Origin: UBA8106 sp964569695
Lineage (GTDB): Bacteria > Acidobacteriota > Vicinamibacteria > Vicinamibacterales > UBA823
Direction: 5' to 3'
Assembly (NCBI GenBank): GCA_964569695.1
Contig: CAZMUA010000008.1
Location: forward strand, 62,001 to 126,000
DNA length: 64,000 bases
Part shown: one piece after another, positions 19,252-28,018 of the stretch
How positions within the stretch are numbered: the first letter of the stretch is position 1
Layout of the letters: every line of letters begins with the position of its first letter
Notes under the pieces: model-generated
The model's database searches: none
Told to the model about the DNA's origin: nothing
Seen by the model: only the letters and a program-made list of their open reading frames with translations
Translations under genes and position numbers: made by a program

Positions 19252-19743
19252 TTAAAGCTCTACCTCAAGTCTGCCTCGCGTAATGACACTGAACGATATT
19301 TGGTGCGTTTGTTTGCCAATATCGAGAGACAATTCATCATCTGTCACCTTACGAATACGGCCTGTAAGAGAATGCTGGCCATTGATATCTTTCGAGATAA
19401 CAATTTTGGCAAGCTTTCCGATGAAACGTCGATACTCATTGACGTTTCGCAATGGTCGATCAAGACCTGGTGACGAAATCTCAAGAGTGTACGGCTGATC
19501 GAGTAAATTCTCGACGTCTAGTAATGCGCTAAGCTCTCGACTAACTTGTTGGCAATTTTCAATACTCACACCGTCCTGACCATTTACCGCTGTCGCCTCT
19601 TCGCGGTCGAGTATTACTCTCAGGACCCAACCGGGCGCTTCACGGCGCAACTGCACATCGAAAATAGATAAGCCAGAGCTATTCGCCACACGTTTGGCCA
19701 TTTGCCATACCTGTTCACGCTGGGCCTTATGTGCAGCAATCAA
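19252..19743 (-). CDS. rimP: ribosome maturation factor RimP
   Basis: Binds the 30S subunit and assists assembly around S19 and the 3' domain. The 163 residues show the expected two-domain form: GLSIFDVQLRREAPGWVLRVILDRE in the first domain, CQQVSRELSALLD, then YTLEISSPGLDRPL, the family signature, and an SH3-like C-terminus. The start is taken as TTG at 19743 with GGGGG upstream; an internal ATG at residue 15 would still keep most of the family's N-terminus. It is the first gene of the translation-factor operon. Confidence 0.92.
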   Translation of the reverse strand: MIAAHKAQREQVWQMAKRVANSSGLSIFDVQLRREAPGWVLRVILDREEATAVNGQDGVSIENCQQVSRELSALLDVENLLDQPYTLEISSPGLDRPLRNVNEYRRFIGKLAKIVISKDINGQHSLTGRIRKVTDDELSLDIGKQTHQISFSVITRGRLEVEL

Positions 19744-19760
19744 CCTGCTTTTTCCCCCTC

Positions 19761-19810
19761 AAAAACAAAAAGTGGGCACGTGCCCACTTTGCTCACCTCC
19801 TAAAAGGTGA
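19761..19810 (-). terminator. intrinsic terminator or attenuator ahead of rimP
   Basis: A perfect 22-base palindrome at 19769-19790 (half-site AAAGTGGGCAC) is followed, on the minus strand, by TTTTGTTTTT at 19761-19770, overlapping its last bases. This is a textbook intrinsic terminator. A smaller stem, TCACCT/AGGTGA at 19793-19798 and 19805-19810, lies just before it. Only 17 bases separate the T tract from the rimP start. It either ends the asnS-rimO transcript or acts as an attenuator in the leader of rimP-nusA-infB. Confidence 0.75.
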
Positions 19811-19838
19811 CATATACAAGGATAACATTTCCGGACAG

Positions 19839-21230
19839 TTACATCAAAGGACTAGCTAAAAGATCGTAATCTTGTGCACCCACGATTGTAGCGTCGATTA
19901 GTTGGCCAGCTCGTAGATGTTCTGGGTTGCAGTCTGTTAAGTAAACTACCGGATCAATTTCTGGTGCTTGGCTCGCGAGTCGACCTTGCCATACCAATCC
20001 ATGTTCAGGTGACGGACCGTCAACGAGAATTTTAAACGTCTGACCAACTCGTTCACCAAGCGACTCTGATACCAATTTCTTCTGTAACGCCATTAGAGTT
20101 TGGCGCCGTTGTTGCTTAACCTGTGGAGGAACGTTGTCTGACAAGTTGTGAGCTCGGGTTCCTGTTTCATGTGAATAGGTGAAGACTCCTAGGTGGTCGA
20201 ATCGGATGTCTTTAACGAATTCGCATAGGTCTAAAAAGTCTTGCTCAGTTTCGTCTGGAAAACCGACAATGAATGTCGTTCGAATTGCGACGTTTGGGAT
20301 TCGATGACGAATTTTTTGTAACAGACGCTCGTAGCTATGTTGGTTGCCGGGACGGCCCATGTGACGGAGGACGTCAGTTGAGGCATGCTGTAAGGGCAAA
20401 TCGATGTAATTACAGACCTTGTCACAGGTTGCTATCGCATCCAGAGTGTCATCATCAATAGTTGTAGGGTAAAGATATAGAAGCCGAATCCATTCAAGCC
20501 CATCAACACTGTTAAGTTCCCGCAACAGGCGTGCTAGCGCACCACGCTCGCCACGGTCGACACCATAAAAGGTGGTGTCTTGAGAAATCAAGATAAGTTC
20601 TTTAACACCACGTGAAGCAAATGTGCGAGCTTCCTCGATGATCGAGGAAGCCGGTCGACTTCGATATCCTCCACGTAACGTTGGGATGATACAGAACGCA
20701 CAGGAGTAGTCGCACCCTTCCGCGATTTTTACATAAGTTAAATGGGAGGGAGTGGTCTGCAGTCTCGGTGTGGTTGCGTCATAGATATAGGTTGGCCGAG
20801 AAGGAGAAGAAGTTCGAGCCGATATCCCATTAGTTCTGGGACGGTTTCGGTAGAAGGTTGCACCTTCGCTTGATGTCTGTTGTCCCTTAGGGTTCAAAGC
20901 TTGAGTAATCAGGTCTACTTCGTTAGTTCCTAGCACGGCATCGATTTCCGGGACCTCACGACGAAGTTCTTCTCGGTATCGCTCAGCTAGGCAGCCAGTG
21001 ACGATCAGACGTTGGCAAGAGCCGGTATCCTTATGTTGTGCCATTGCCAGGATTGCTTCGATGGATTCTTCTTTTGCATCATCGATAAATGCGCATGTAT
21101 TTACGATGATGGTGTCAGCTAGCGTTGGATCAGCAGTGATTTCGTGTCCTTCGTTTTGGACCAGCCCCAGCATCACTTCACTGTCGACAAGGTTCTTTGG
21201 ACAGCCGAGCGACAAAAATCCAATCTTCAT
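19839..21230 (-). CDS. rimO: ribosomal protein S12 methylthiotransferase RimO
   Basis: Radical SAM enzyme that adds a methylthio group to the conserved Asp of ribosomal protein S12. The 463-residue protein starts at the ATG at 21230, where the family N-terminus MKIGFLSLGCPKNLVDSEVM begins; the open frame upstream is not conserved. An N-terminal UPF0004 domain has three cluster Cys (LGCPKN, VNTCAF, TGCLAER). The radical SAM motif is CDYSCAFC with GGYRSRP after it. A TRAM domain occupies the C-terminus. It is 34 bases downstream of asnS and followed by the terminator-like hairpin before rimP. Confidence 0.95.
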   Translation of the reverse strand: MKIGFLSLGCPKNLVDSEVMLGLVQNEGHEITADPTLADTIIVNTCAFIDDAKEESIEAILAMAQHKDTGSCQRLIVTGCLAERYREELRREVPEIDAVLGTNEVDLITQALNPKGQQTSSEGATFYRNRPRTNGISARTSSPSRPTYIYDATTPRLQTTPSHLTYVKIAEGCDYSCAFCIIPTLRGGYRSRPASSIIEEARTFASRGVKELILISQDTTFYGVDRGERGALARLLRELNSVDGLEWIRLLYLYPTTIDDDTLDAIATCDKVCNYIDLPLQHASTDVLRHMGRPGNQHSYERLLQKIRHRIPNVAIRTTFIVGFPDETEQDFLDLCEFVKDIRFDHLGVFTYSHETGTRAHNLSDNVPPQVKQQRRQTLMALQKKLVSESLGERVGQTFKILVDGPSPEHGLVWQGRLASQAPEIDPVVYLTDCNPEHLRAGQLIDATIVGAQDYDLLASPLM

Positions 21231-21264
21231 ACGAGCGTCCCTATTTTCTTGAATGGTTTGGTCA

Positions 21265-22557
21265 TCATGGATACATCCGGTATAGCATTCGAGGGTAGGG
21301 AATCGCTTCACGCAAGTGGTCTAGTCCGCAGAGCCATGCCACAACCCGTTCAATTCCCATTCCGAAGCCAGAGTGTGGGACTGTTCCGTAACGTCGCAGA
21401 TCTAAATACCACTTGAATGCTTCTTCAGGAAGTTTATGTTTATGTAGCTGGGAGAGTAGCTCATCGTAGTCGTCAAGCCGCTGACCACCACCAATGATTT
21501 CACCGTACCCTTCTGGTGCCAAAACATCCATGGAGAGAGACAACTTAGGCTGCTCGGGATCTCCCTTCATATAAAAAGGTTTTACGCTCGCGGGGTAACG
21601 GTGAATGATAACTGGTCGATCGTACTGTTTTGCTAAGATTGTTTCGTCGGTACCACCAAAGTCATCTCCCCAAGTCGTTGACTGACCTTGCTCAATAAGA
21701 ATCTCTATTGCTTCGTCGTATGTGATACGAGGAAAAGGCAGGCTCACCTTGGACAATGCAGTTGTGTCTCTCTCAAGGATAGTGAGTTCTTGAAGCCTAG
21801 TTTCAAGTACGCAACTTACGACAGAAGCAACTAGCTCTTCGGCTAACCCTATTGCATCGTCAAGCGTTGCAAAAGCCATTTCAGGTTCCACCATCCAGAA
21901 TTCAGTTAAGTGGCGCCTGGTTTTTGATTTTTCCGCTCGAAATGTTGGACCGAAGCAGTAGACACGGCCGAGTGCCATAATGTTTGCCTCGTTGTAGAGT
22001 TGACCGCTTTGCGTAAGATATGCAGTGGTGTCCTCAAAGTATTGAACCGGAAAGAGTGTTGTGGTTCCCTCACATGATGCTGGCGTAAAAATTGGTGTAT
22101 CAGCCAGTGTGAATCCACGATTATTCAAGAAGTCTCTAATAGCATTCACAACTGTATGTCGTATGCGTAGTGTCGCTTGTTGTCGCTGAGTTCTAATCCA
22201 GAGGTGGCGACGGTCCAGAAGGTAGTCCACGCCGTGTTCTTTTGGAGTGATTGGGTAATCATGCGATTCTCCAACGACTTCTAAATTAGACACATCGAGT
22301 TCGTAGCCTCCAGGTGCGCGCTGGTCAGCTCTAACCGAACCTTTGAGTATTATTGAGCTTTCTTGACCTAAATGGTCAGCTCGTTCGAACGCTTCGTCTC
22401 CCACTACAGATTTTGACATCACTGCTTGTATAAATCCTGAGCCATCACGCACCGTCAGAAAATGAATCTTTCCACTTGAACGGCGGTTATGTAACCAACC
22501 ATGCACGAGTACCGTTTCCCCTTGGTGCTGAGCCAAATTTTCGATATAGGTGATCAT
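21265..22557 (-). CDS. asnS: asparaginyl-tRNA synthetase
   Basis: Class IIb aminoacyl-tRNA synthetase for asparagine. The 430 residues open with an OB-fold anticodon domain (VLVHGWLHNRRSSGKIHFLTVRDG). The catalytic motifs follow: motif 2 FGPTFRAEKSKTRRHLTEFWMVEPEMAF, and motif 3 GFGMGIERVVAWLCGL near the end. The C-terminus REAIPYPRMLYRMYP separates it from AspRS. A direct AsnRS implies that the cell does not rely only on the Gat amidotransferase route for Asn-tRNA. It follows the kinase-like gene by 4 bases. Confidence 0.96.
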   Translation of the reverse strand: MITYIENLAQHQGETVLVHGWLHNRRSSGKIHFLTVRDGSGFIQAVMSKSVVGDEAFERADHLGQESSIILKGSVRADQRAPGGYELDVSNLEVVGESHDYPITPKEHGVDYLLDRRHLWIRTQRQQATLRIRHTVVNAIRDFLNNRGFTLADTPIFTPASCEGTTTLFPVQYFEDTTAYLTQSGQLYNEANIMALGRVYCFGPTFRAEKSKTRRHLTEFWMVEPEMAFATLDDAIGLAEELVASVVSCVLETRLQELTILERDTTALSKVSLPFPRITYDEAIEILIEQGQSTTWGDDFGGTDETILAKQYDRPVIIHRYPASVKPFYMKGDPEQPKLSLSMDVLAPEGYGEIIGGGQRLDDYDELLSQLHKHKLPEEAFKWYLDLRRYGTVPHSGFGMGIERVVAWLCGLDHLREAIPYPRMLYRMYP

Positions 22558-22561
22558 GGTT

Positions 22562-23593
22562 CTATTTTAGGTCAGACATACAAGTGGAGAGCACGTCATG
22601 AAGGCGAGAGAATTTCGAATAATGAAGTAGCGTGTCTCGGACGTAACGTATGGTGCGTGGAATGTACTGAATATAGACAGGATTACGTCGAGCTGCAGTC
22701 TGATAGCCGAATGTCCCAAGAGCCTTTAAGTTTCTTTGCAACGCCATCGTATCGAATTTACATCGAAATTCAGACAGGTCTTCCCTTATTTGCATTTTCT
22801 CTATGTAACGTCCAATCAATCTATTGACCGTGTCCTCTGAAATATCTACGTACGAATCACGTAGCAGAGAACTAAGATCATAGGTTGCGGGACCCATTCT
22901 GGCATCTTGGAAATCAATCACATAGAGCTGGTTCTGATGAAGCATTAAGTTGCGACTGTGAAAATCTCGATGGCATAGAACACGAGGTTCCTCGGCCAGC
23001 TCTTCAGAAAGCTTGATAAATTCAAGGTTCACCATTTCATGGTGGGACGGAGGAAGTTGGATCCCTCGATAAGCACCAATAAAGTACTTTAGAAAGTAGT
23101 TTAGTTCCCAAAGAAACTTCTTGGCATCAAATGTCACAGTGAACGGCAATAATGTCGACGTGTATTTTGACGGTCGATGTTGTTGCAAAGTGACTATATG
23201 GTCGATTGCTTCCCCATAGAGTGCTTCATGATCGGTTGCGGGACCTGTGCCCACATGCGCTTGCAGTGTCACGTCACCGAGGTCTTCAAGTGCCAGAATG
23301 CCGAGTCCTTCTACGTGTTCAAGAATTTCTGGAACTGGTAAGGAGAGTTGGCGAAGGAGTTTACTGACGATTACAAAAGGTAATTTTTCATAGTCAAAAC
23401 GCTGCTCGTATACAGCTAGAACGAAGGAGTTGGTCGCCTTTGGAAAAACTCGAACATACCGTCGATTAGAAGCGTCACCGGTCAACGGGACAAAGTCGTC
23501 TGATTCAGCGGCTAAGTCGCTTCGATCAAGAAAATGGTGCACTCGTTCGTGCCAATCCGGTATCTCACTTTGAGGAGAATTCTCGAATATCAT
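22562..23593 (-). CDS. APH-fold sugar kinase, AmgK-like
   Basis: Aminoglycoside-phosphotransferase-fold kinase of the COG3178 type. In Pseudomonas, AmgK phosphorylates N-acetylmuramate/GlcNAc at the anomeric position for cell-wall recycling. The 343-residue protein has LTGDASNRRYVRV (nucleotide loop) near residue 40. The catalytic loop CHRDFHSRNLML and the metal-binding VIDFQDARMGPATYDLSSLLRD lie in the C-terminal half, as in that family. It overlaps the nucleotidyltransferase gene by 4 bases (ATGA), matching the amgK-murU pairing. The exact sugar substrate cannot be read from the sequence. Confidence 0.72.
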   Translation of the reverse strand: MIFENSPQSEIPDWHERVHHFLDRSDLAAESDDFVPLTGDASNRRYVRVFPKATNSFVLAVYEQRFDYEKLPFVIVSKLLRQLSLPVPEILEHVEGLGILALEDLGDVTLQAHVGTGPATDHEALYGEAIDHIVTLQQHRPSKYTSTLLPFTVTFDAKKFLWELNYFLKYFIGAYRGIQLPPSHHEMVNLEFIKLSEELAEEPRVLCHRDFHSRNLMLHQNQLYVIDFQDARMGPATYDLSSLLRDSYVDISEDTVNRLIGRYIEKMQIREDLSEFRCKFDTMALQRNLKALGTFGYQTAARRNPVYIQYIPRTIRYVRDTLLHYSKFSRLHDVLSTCMSDLK

Positions 23594-24582
23594 GACTTAA
23601 TTCTGTCTTCGGCATCGTTATGCGAAAGCGGTGTGACGAGCAGATTACCGATCTTTTTCTCAAACGGTTCTTGGCGACGCTCCGTGTTGTCTGTAAGGAC
23701 TACATTGCGAAAGTCTGAACCGTCTGGCACTCTCACACCATCGGTAACGACACAATGGTCGAGCGAACACCTAGCACCGACATGTACGTTATCCCAAAGG
23801 GCAGTTCTGAGAACTTGTGTGTCCTGCCCGATCTTAGTTCCAATCCCATGCAGTAGCGGTTCCTTATCTTTGGCTAACGCAAGGGATACCTCTAGATAAT
23901 CTTTAGGAGTGCCAATATCGAGAAATTGCTCTGTGATCATATGAACCTGAATAGCGTGAGTGTTTCTTGAGGCGAGCGTTGAATAGATCCCACCGATAGT
24001 AGAAGCCGGCTCCCCAATTGGTAGTGTTTCAAAAACGGCAGGTTCTACCATTTGTACACCAACGAAATGATACGACGGTGTCGGGTCTCCTGCTGGAACG
24101 AAGCGTTGAACCCATCCATCGTGGTCTGTCACGACTCCACCGTAACGTTGCGGGTTTGGGTTCGGCATGACTGCTAGGGTAACGCTGGCTTGTCGCTGTC
24201 GATGGGTCGTCATTAGTTCTTGCACATTAACGTTAGTTAACGTGTCGCCATTTACTATAAGGAAGCTTCCGCTACCGAGCAGCGGCAGCGCCGCGCGTGG
24301 TCCGCCAGCTGAACCAAGAATCTTTGGTTCCCAGAGATATCGTACGTGCATTCCCAGATCGCGTCCGTCTCCAACAACGGCGGTGATGGTTTCTGGAAGG
24401 TAGTGTAAGTTTAGATAAACGTTTTGTATCCCCTGGTGTGCTAACCATGCCAATACGTGTCGAATAAATGGCGTACCTGCAACTGGGACAGCTGGCTTGG
24501 CACGGACGTAAGTGAGTGGGCGCAGCCGAGTCCCAATACCAGCCGTCAAAATGAGTGCACGATCCACTGTTACATTAATCAC
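23590..24582 (-). CDS. sugar-1-phosphate nucleotidyltransferase, possibly MurU-like
   Basis: NTP_transferase family enzyme that couples a sugar 1-phosphate to a nucleotide. The N-terminal signature LTAGIGTRLRPLT and KPAVPVAG give the nucleotide and sugar sites, and NGDTLTN carries the metal-binding Asp. At 330 residues it is about 100 longer than MurU. The extra C-terminal part (from about residue 235) has hexapeptide-like repeats (IGQDTQVLRTALWDNVHVG), so a GlmU- or mannose-1-phosphate guanylyltransferase-like enzyme is also possible. The start GTG overlaps the stop of the CYTH gene, and the stop overlaps the start of the kinase gene, so the three are one translational unit. Confidence 0.75.
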   Translation of the reverse strand: MINVTVDRALILTAGIGTRLRPLTYVRAKPAVPVAGTPFIRHVLAWLAHQGIQNVYLNLHYLPETITAVVGDGRDLGMHVRYLWEPKILGSAGGPRAALPLLGSGSFLIVNGDTLTNVNVQELMTTHRQRQASVTLAVMPNPNPQRYGGVVTDHDGWVQRFVPAGDPTPSYHFVGVQMVEPAVFETLPIGEPASTIGGIYSTLASRNTHAIQVHMITEQFLDIGTPKDYLEVSLALAKDKEPLLHGIGTKIGQDTQVLRTALWDNVHVGARCSLDHCVVTDGVRVPDGSDFRNVVLTDNTERRQEPFEKKIGNLLVTPLSHNDAEDRIKS

Positions 24583-25139
24583 TTTAGGTTGCCGAACAAC
24601 ATATGAGTATCTTCAAGATGGCTAGACTCACAATGTTCAATAAACAAAGCATGGTACGACTTGGTGACATAATCAGAAGGAGAACGGTCTAATCGGTCAG
24701 CAGCCATATGGATACTGTTTTCTGTTCCTTCTAATTCGACAAATGTTCCTATTGGCGTCTCATCTAGCGCAATTATTACATCCTTCCAATTAAATTCTTC
24801 TCGATACTTCTCGTATCGAAATGCAACATGAAACCCCACTCGTTCGAGCACGCACAGCAAGGCTGAGCCATTTTCCACAGTAAGCTCTATTTCTTCACGA
24901 AGCTTCATGGTAGATGATTGCGGCGGTCCCTTGAAGGTTAATCGGCTTTCACGTGGTTCGATTCGAACGCGCAACACCGAGCAATCTTGATGCAATGTCT
25001 GTTTCGATGTATCTAGGACGTGATCACGTTGTAATCGACGCGGCCGCACAGGTGTCGCGCCAATTGACAGGATTAGTGACTTGGCTTCTATTGGTGACGC
25101 AAAACGCAACTTGATCTCGCGTTCTAGTGACGTGGACAC
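24579..25139 (-). CDS. CYTH domain protein (class IV adenylate cyclase / ThTPase-like)
   Basis: A 186-residue CYTH-domain protein. The signature EREIKLRF is at the N-terminus. Further charged strands of the triphosphate tunnel follow: LRVRIEPRESRLTFKGP, KLREEIELTV, YEKYREEF, and IALDETPIGTFVELEG. The fold binds triphosphate substrates; known activities include adenylate cyclase (CyaB), thiamine triphosphatase and inorganic triphosphatase, and they cannot be told apart here. The start is GTG. It is the first gene of the overlapping kinase/nucleotidyltransferase set. Confidence 0.8.
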   Translation of the reverse strand: MSTSLEREIKLRFASPIEAKSLILSIGATPVRPRRLQRDHVLDTSKQTLHQDCSVLRVRIEPRESRLTFKGPPQSSTMKLREEIELTVENGSALLCVLERVGFHVAFRYEKYREEFNWKDVIIALDETPIGTFVELEGTENSIHMAADRLDRSPSDYVTKSYHALFIEHCESSHLEDTHMLFGNLK

Positions 25140-25285
25140 GGTTCTTGTGTGGTTGATTCTAGACTCTTGAATTATAGCGAGATTGGTTGGTATCTGCCAC
25201 GCTACCTCGCTAGTCGCAGGATGAACTAGTCAGAACGTTTAGTAGGGTTGGTCCCCAAAAACGGTTCTTCCAACATTTCGGCAAA

Positions 25286-26446
25286 TTAAGTCAGTCGTGT
25301 TTGATACGAGCATCCTTGGAGCGAAGGTGAGCCAACCTGCTTACCGAAGAGTAGAACTTTGTGTGTGCTGCCCAGTCCACCCGGCATCAGAAGGGTACGA
25401 GCAGCAAGACGACGCTTGAGACTCACTCTTTCATCGACCTCTTGCTGCAGATGTTCTACCGCACCAAGACCGAGAAGAAAATATGTCTGATCGAGTAGTC
25501 CAAGTGTGCTTAAATTTGTTTCTTCTGCGACGGTTCTAATCGACGTCAAATCGATATGGCTTGTGAGATCCCATTCTCCAGGCTCATTGAGCCAGTCGGA
25601 TTGAGATGCGGAGCTTTCATTTTTAGACGCGGCCGGTAGGATGGTGAGATGTTGTTGTTGCGCAGTAAAAGTACCGTTAACACTTTCGGTGGCGAACAAT
25701 TCTTGGGCCAACTTACCGTAATCGATGAGAATGATAAATCCATGCTTTAGGAGTGATGCCGCATTCCGGATCCAATCAAGGGCATGTAAATTTACTTCGG
25801 CTTGTCCATGCAGTGGCAACTGTGTTCCCAGACGTTGGAAGTAATCGTCTAGGGCTGGCGTTGATAGTGGACCGAGACGTTCAATCAGTTTGCCCTTCTC
25901 TACGTCGACATAGGTTTCTCTGAGTCCTTTAAAAGTCATGGTGACGCGATGGGTGGGGAAGGCATCGAGCAGTTCATTAGCAAAGATGACGCCTTGAGAA
26001 ACATTTGGCAACGTATCACTACTTGTCACCAATTTTCTTGCATGTTGACTCAGGTTCTTTTCGTGTTTAGCTCGTGCTTCAGAACTCCGCTCAATAAGAT
26101 GCAATTGAATGGAATCGTAAAATTCGGACTCCATTGTGGCTGCAGCATCGAGGATGTCATGAGCGAGGCGAGCGTTACCAGCTCCGACTTCAACCAGATC
26201 AAACCCGTCAGTGTTTGTTACTGAAGTGATCAGCTGCCACATTTCAGCTAGCTGCACCGCAATCAATTCACCAAACAGTGGTCCAACGTCTACACTGGTA
26301 TAAAAATCCCCTGTGCGACCAGAGCGTTGTTCGTTGCGAGCATAATAGCCACCGGTTTGGTGATAGAGTGCGGCTTCCATGTACTCCGCAAAGGTCAGCG
26401 GGCCTTCTGTGCGGATCTGCGCAATGATTAGATCGCGGAGGAGCAT
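25286..26446 (-). CDS. MidA family (COG1565) SAM-dependent methyltransferase
   Basis: Class I methyltransferase related to mitochondrial NDUFAF7/MidA, which dimethylates an Arg of complex I subunit NDUFS2. The N-terminal family block ITFAEYME-type sequence (GPLTFAEYMEAALYHQTGGYY) and GDFYTSVDVGPLFGELIA are clear. The SAM-binding motif is DLVEVGAGNARLAHDIL, and ANELLDAFPTHRV is the family's motif IV. I chose the ATG at 26446, just before LLRDLIIAQI; the longer frame overlaps htrA. The protein has 386 residues. The bacterial substrate is not established. It is 17 bases downstream of the HtrA gene. Confidence 0.85.
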   Translation of the reverse strand: MLLRDLIIAQIRTEGPLTFAEYMEAALYHQTGGYYARNEQRSGRTGDFYTSVDVGPLFGELIAVQLAEMWQLITSVTNTDGFDLVEVGAGNARLAHDILDAAATMESEFYDSIQLHLIERSSEARAKHEKNLSQHARKLVTSSDTLPNVSQGVIFANELLDAFPTHRVTMTFKGLRETYVDVEKGKLIERLGPLSTPALDDYFQRLGTQLPLHGQAEVNLHALDWIRNAASLLKHGFIILIDYGKLAQELFATESVNGTFTAQQQHLTILPAASKNESSASQSDWLNEPGEWDLTSHIDLTSIRTVAEETNLSTLGLLDQTYFLLGLGAVEHLQQEVDERVSLKRRLAARTLLMPGGLGSTHKVLLFGKQVGSPSLQGCSYQTRLT

Positions 26447-26463
26447 GGACACGAGTAAGCCGG

Positions 26464-27966
26464 TTACTCCTTGGTGACTTGGAGGAACACCTCCGCTCCA
26501 TTCCGCCACACTAGGAATAGTGCAGTCTGTCCTGATTCAACTTCGCGCAACATGCTAGTTGCCTCAGTTGCTTGTGTGATTTCCGTGCGGTTAATTTGAA
26601 GAATAATGTCACCGCGCTGAATTCCGCCACGAGCGGCTGCACCCCGGTTTTGGAGAGCGCTCACCACTGCGCCACTCATGTCAGATGGTGCTCGTAAGCG
26701 GCGAGACAATTGTCCAGTGAGATCGGTCAATGTCATACCAAAGCCTGTGTCCAGGTCTTCGGTGCGTGCGCTACGGTTTTGTCCTTCGTTTTCCAGATCC
26801 AGTTCTGCAATAGTGATCTCTAATGTCGTGCGTTCCCGGTCACGTACGATAGTTACCGGTACCGTTGTATCGGGTGGCGTCATGACCACTTTATTTTGTA
26901 GATCGCTCGTGTCTTCAACTGTTTCACCGTTGAATTCAACGATTACGTCACCAGGTTGGAGGCCTCCACGGGATGCCGGACCACCGGGCTCGACGCTTGA
27001 GACAACAGCACCACGACGGTTGGACAACCCAAAAGCGTCAACGGCTTCTTCTTGGACTCCGGTGATTTGAATGCCGATCCGCCCTCTCGTTACCTTTCCT
27101 TCCCGTAATTCTGGTAACAACTCGCGGACAACATTAATTGGGATCGCGAATCCAATGCCAAGATTACTCGCTCGGTTGGATACGATTGCTGTGTTAATTC
27201 CGACGACTTCACCACGTACATTAAGGAGTGGGCCACCTGAGTTACCTGGATTAATGGCCGCATCTGTCTGTAACACATCCTGACTTCGACCTTCTGCCAC
27301 CGGGAACGGTCGTCCGATCGCACTTATAACGCCGACGGTAACGGTGTGCGCCAAGTTAAATGGATTCCCAATTGCCATAACCCAATCACCTGGTTCCATT
27401 TGATCAGAGTCCCCGAATGTTGCGACCGGTAGATCGCGGTCAGGGAGTTCAATCAATTTGATTAGCGCGCTATCGCTTAATTGATCGCGGCCAATAACTT
27501 CCGCCTCGTAAAATTCACCTGCTTCACCTTCAAAGAATCCCACCTGAATTTTTGTTGCATCTTCAACAACGTGGTTGTTTGTCAGAATGAAACCTTCATC
27601 ATCAATTAAGAAGCCGGTACCAGCTCCTTCCGTGACCTCTTCTTCAGGTTGCGGACGTTGTTCTGGAGTGCCAAAGAATCGACGCAGGAGATCGTCTCCG
27701 CCAAAAAAATCTGTTGATTCCTGAGGGCTTCTTCTCGATTCAGTGCGAATATTAACAACCATCGGTGTTTGTGCTTTGGCGATTTCACGAAATGTATTGG
27801 CATTGATGGTGCCAACAATCGGGTCACTGTTCATCGATGGGGCAGAGGACGTTTGCGCCGATGATGATGACGACAAGTCGAGTCGGGATGTGATGACCAT
27901 ACCGATAGCCATCGATACCACTCCAACTAACACCATGGAATAAAAAGTTGTTTTTCGCGCTGACAT
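26464..27966 (-). CDS. Do/HtrA family periplasmic serine protease
   Basis: Envelope quality-control protease of the DegP/DegQ type. The 500-residue protein starts at the ATG at 27966, which has GGGAGGA six bases upstream. An N-terminal hydrophobic segment (YSMVLVGVVSMAIGMVI) serves as signal or anchor. The trypsin-like domain shows the triad His (TNNHVVE, about 132), Asp (LSDSALIKL, about 165) and Ser (NPGNSGGPLL, about 243). Two PDZ domains follow, near 270-360 and 395-490. It is followed by the MidA-like gene and preceded by an M24 peptidase gene, all on one strand. Confidence 0.95.
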   Translation of the reverse strand: MSARKTTFYSMVLVGVVSMAIGMVITSRLDLSSSSSAQTSSAPSMNSDPIVGTINANTFREIAKAQTPMVVNIRTESRRSPQESTDFFGGDDLLRRFFGTPEQRPQPEEEVTEGAGTGFLIDDEGFILTNNHVVEDATKIQVGFFEGEAGEFYEAEVIGRDQLSDSALIKLIELPDRDLPVATFGDSDQMEPGDWVMAIGNPFNLAHTVTVGVISAIGRPFPVAEGRSQDVLQTDAAINPGNSGGPLLNVRGEVVGINTAIVSNRASNLGIGFAIPINVVRELLPELREGKVTRGRIGIQITGVQEEAVDAFGLSNRRGAVVSSVEPGGPASRGGLQPGDVIVEFNGETVEDTSDLQNKVVMTPPDTTVPVTIVRDRERTTLEITIAELDLENEGQNRSARTEDLDTGFGMTLTDLTGQLSRRLRAPSDMSGAVVSALQNRGAAARGGIQRGDIILQINRTEITQATEATSMLREVESGQTALFLVWRNGAEVFLQVTKE

Positions 27967-28018
27967 CTGTTTCCTCCCGCTTGGGGTCAGGACCACACTT
28001 CTATGCTCTTACAGTTTC

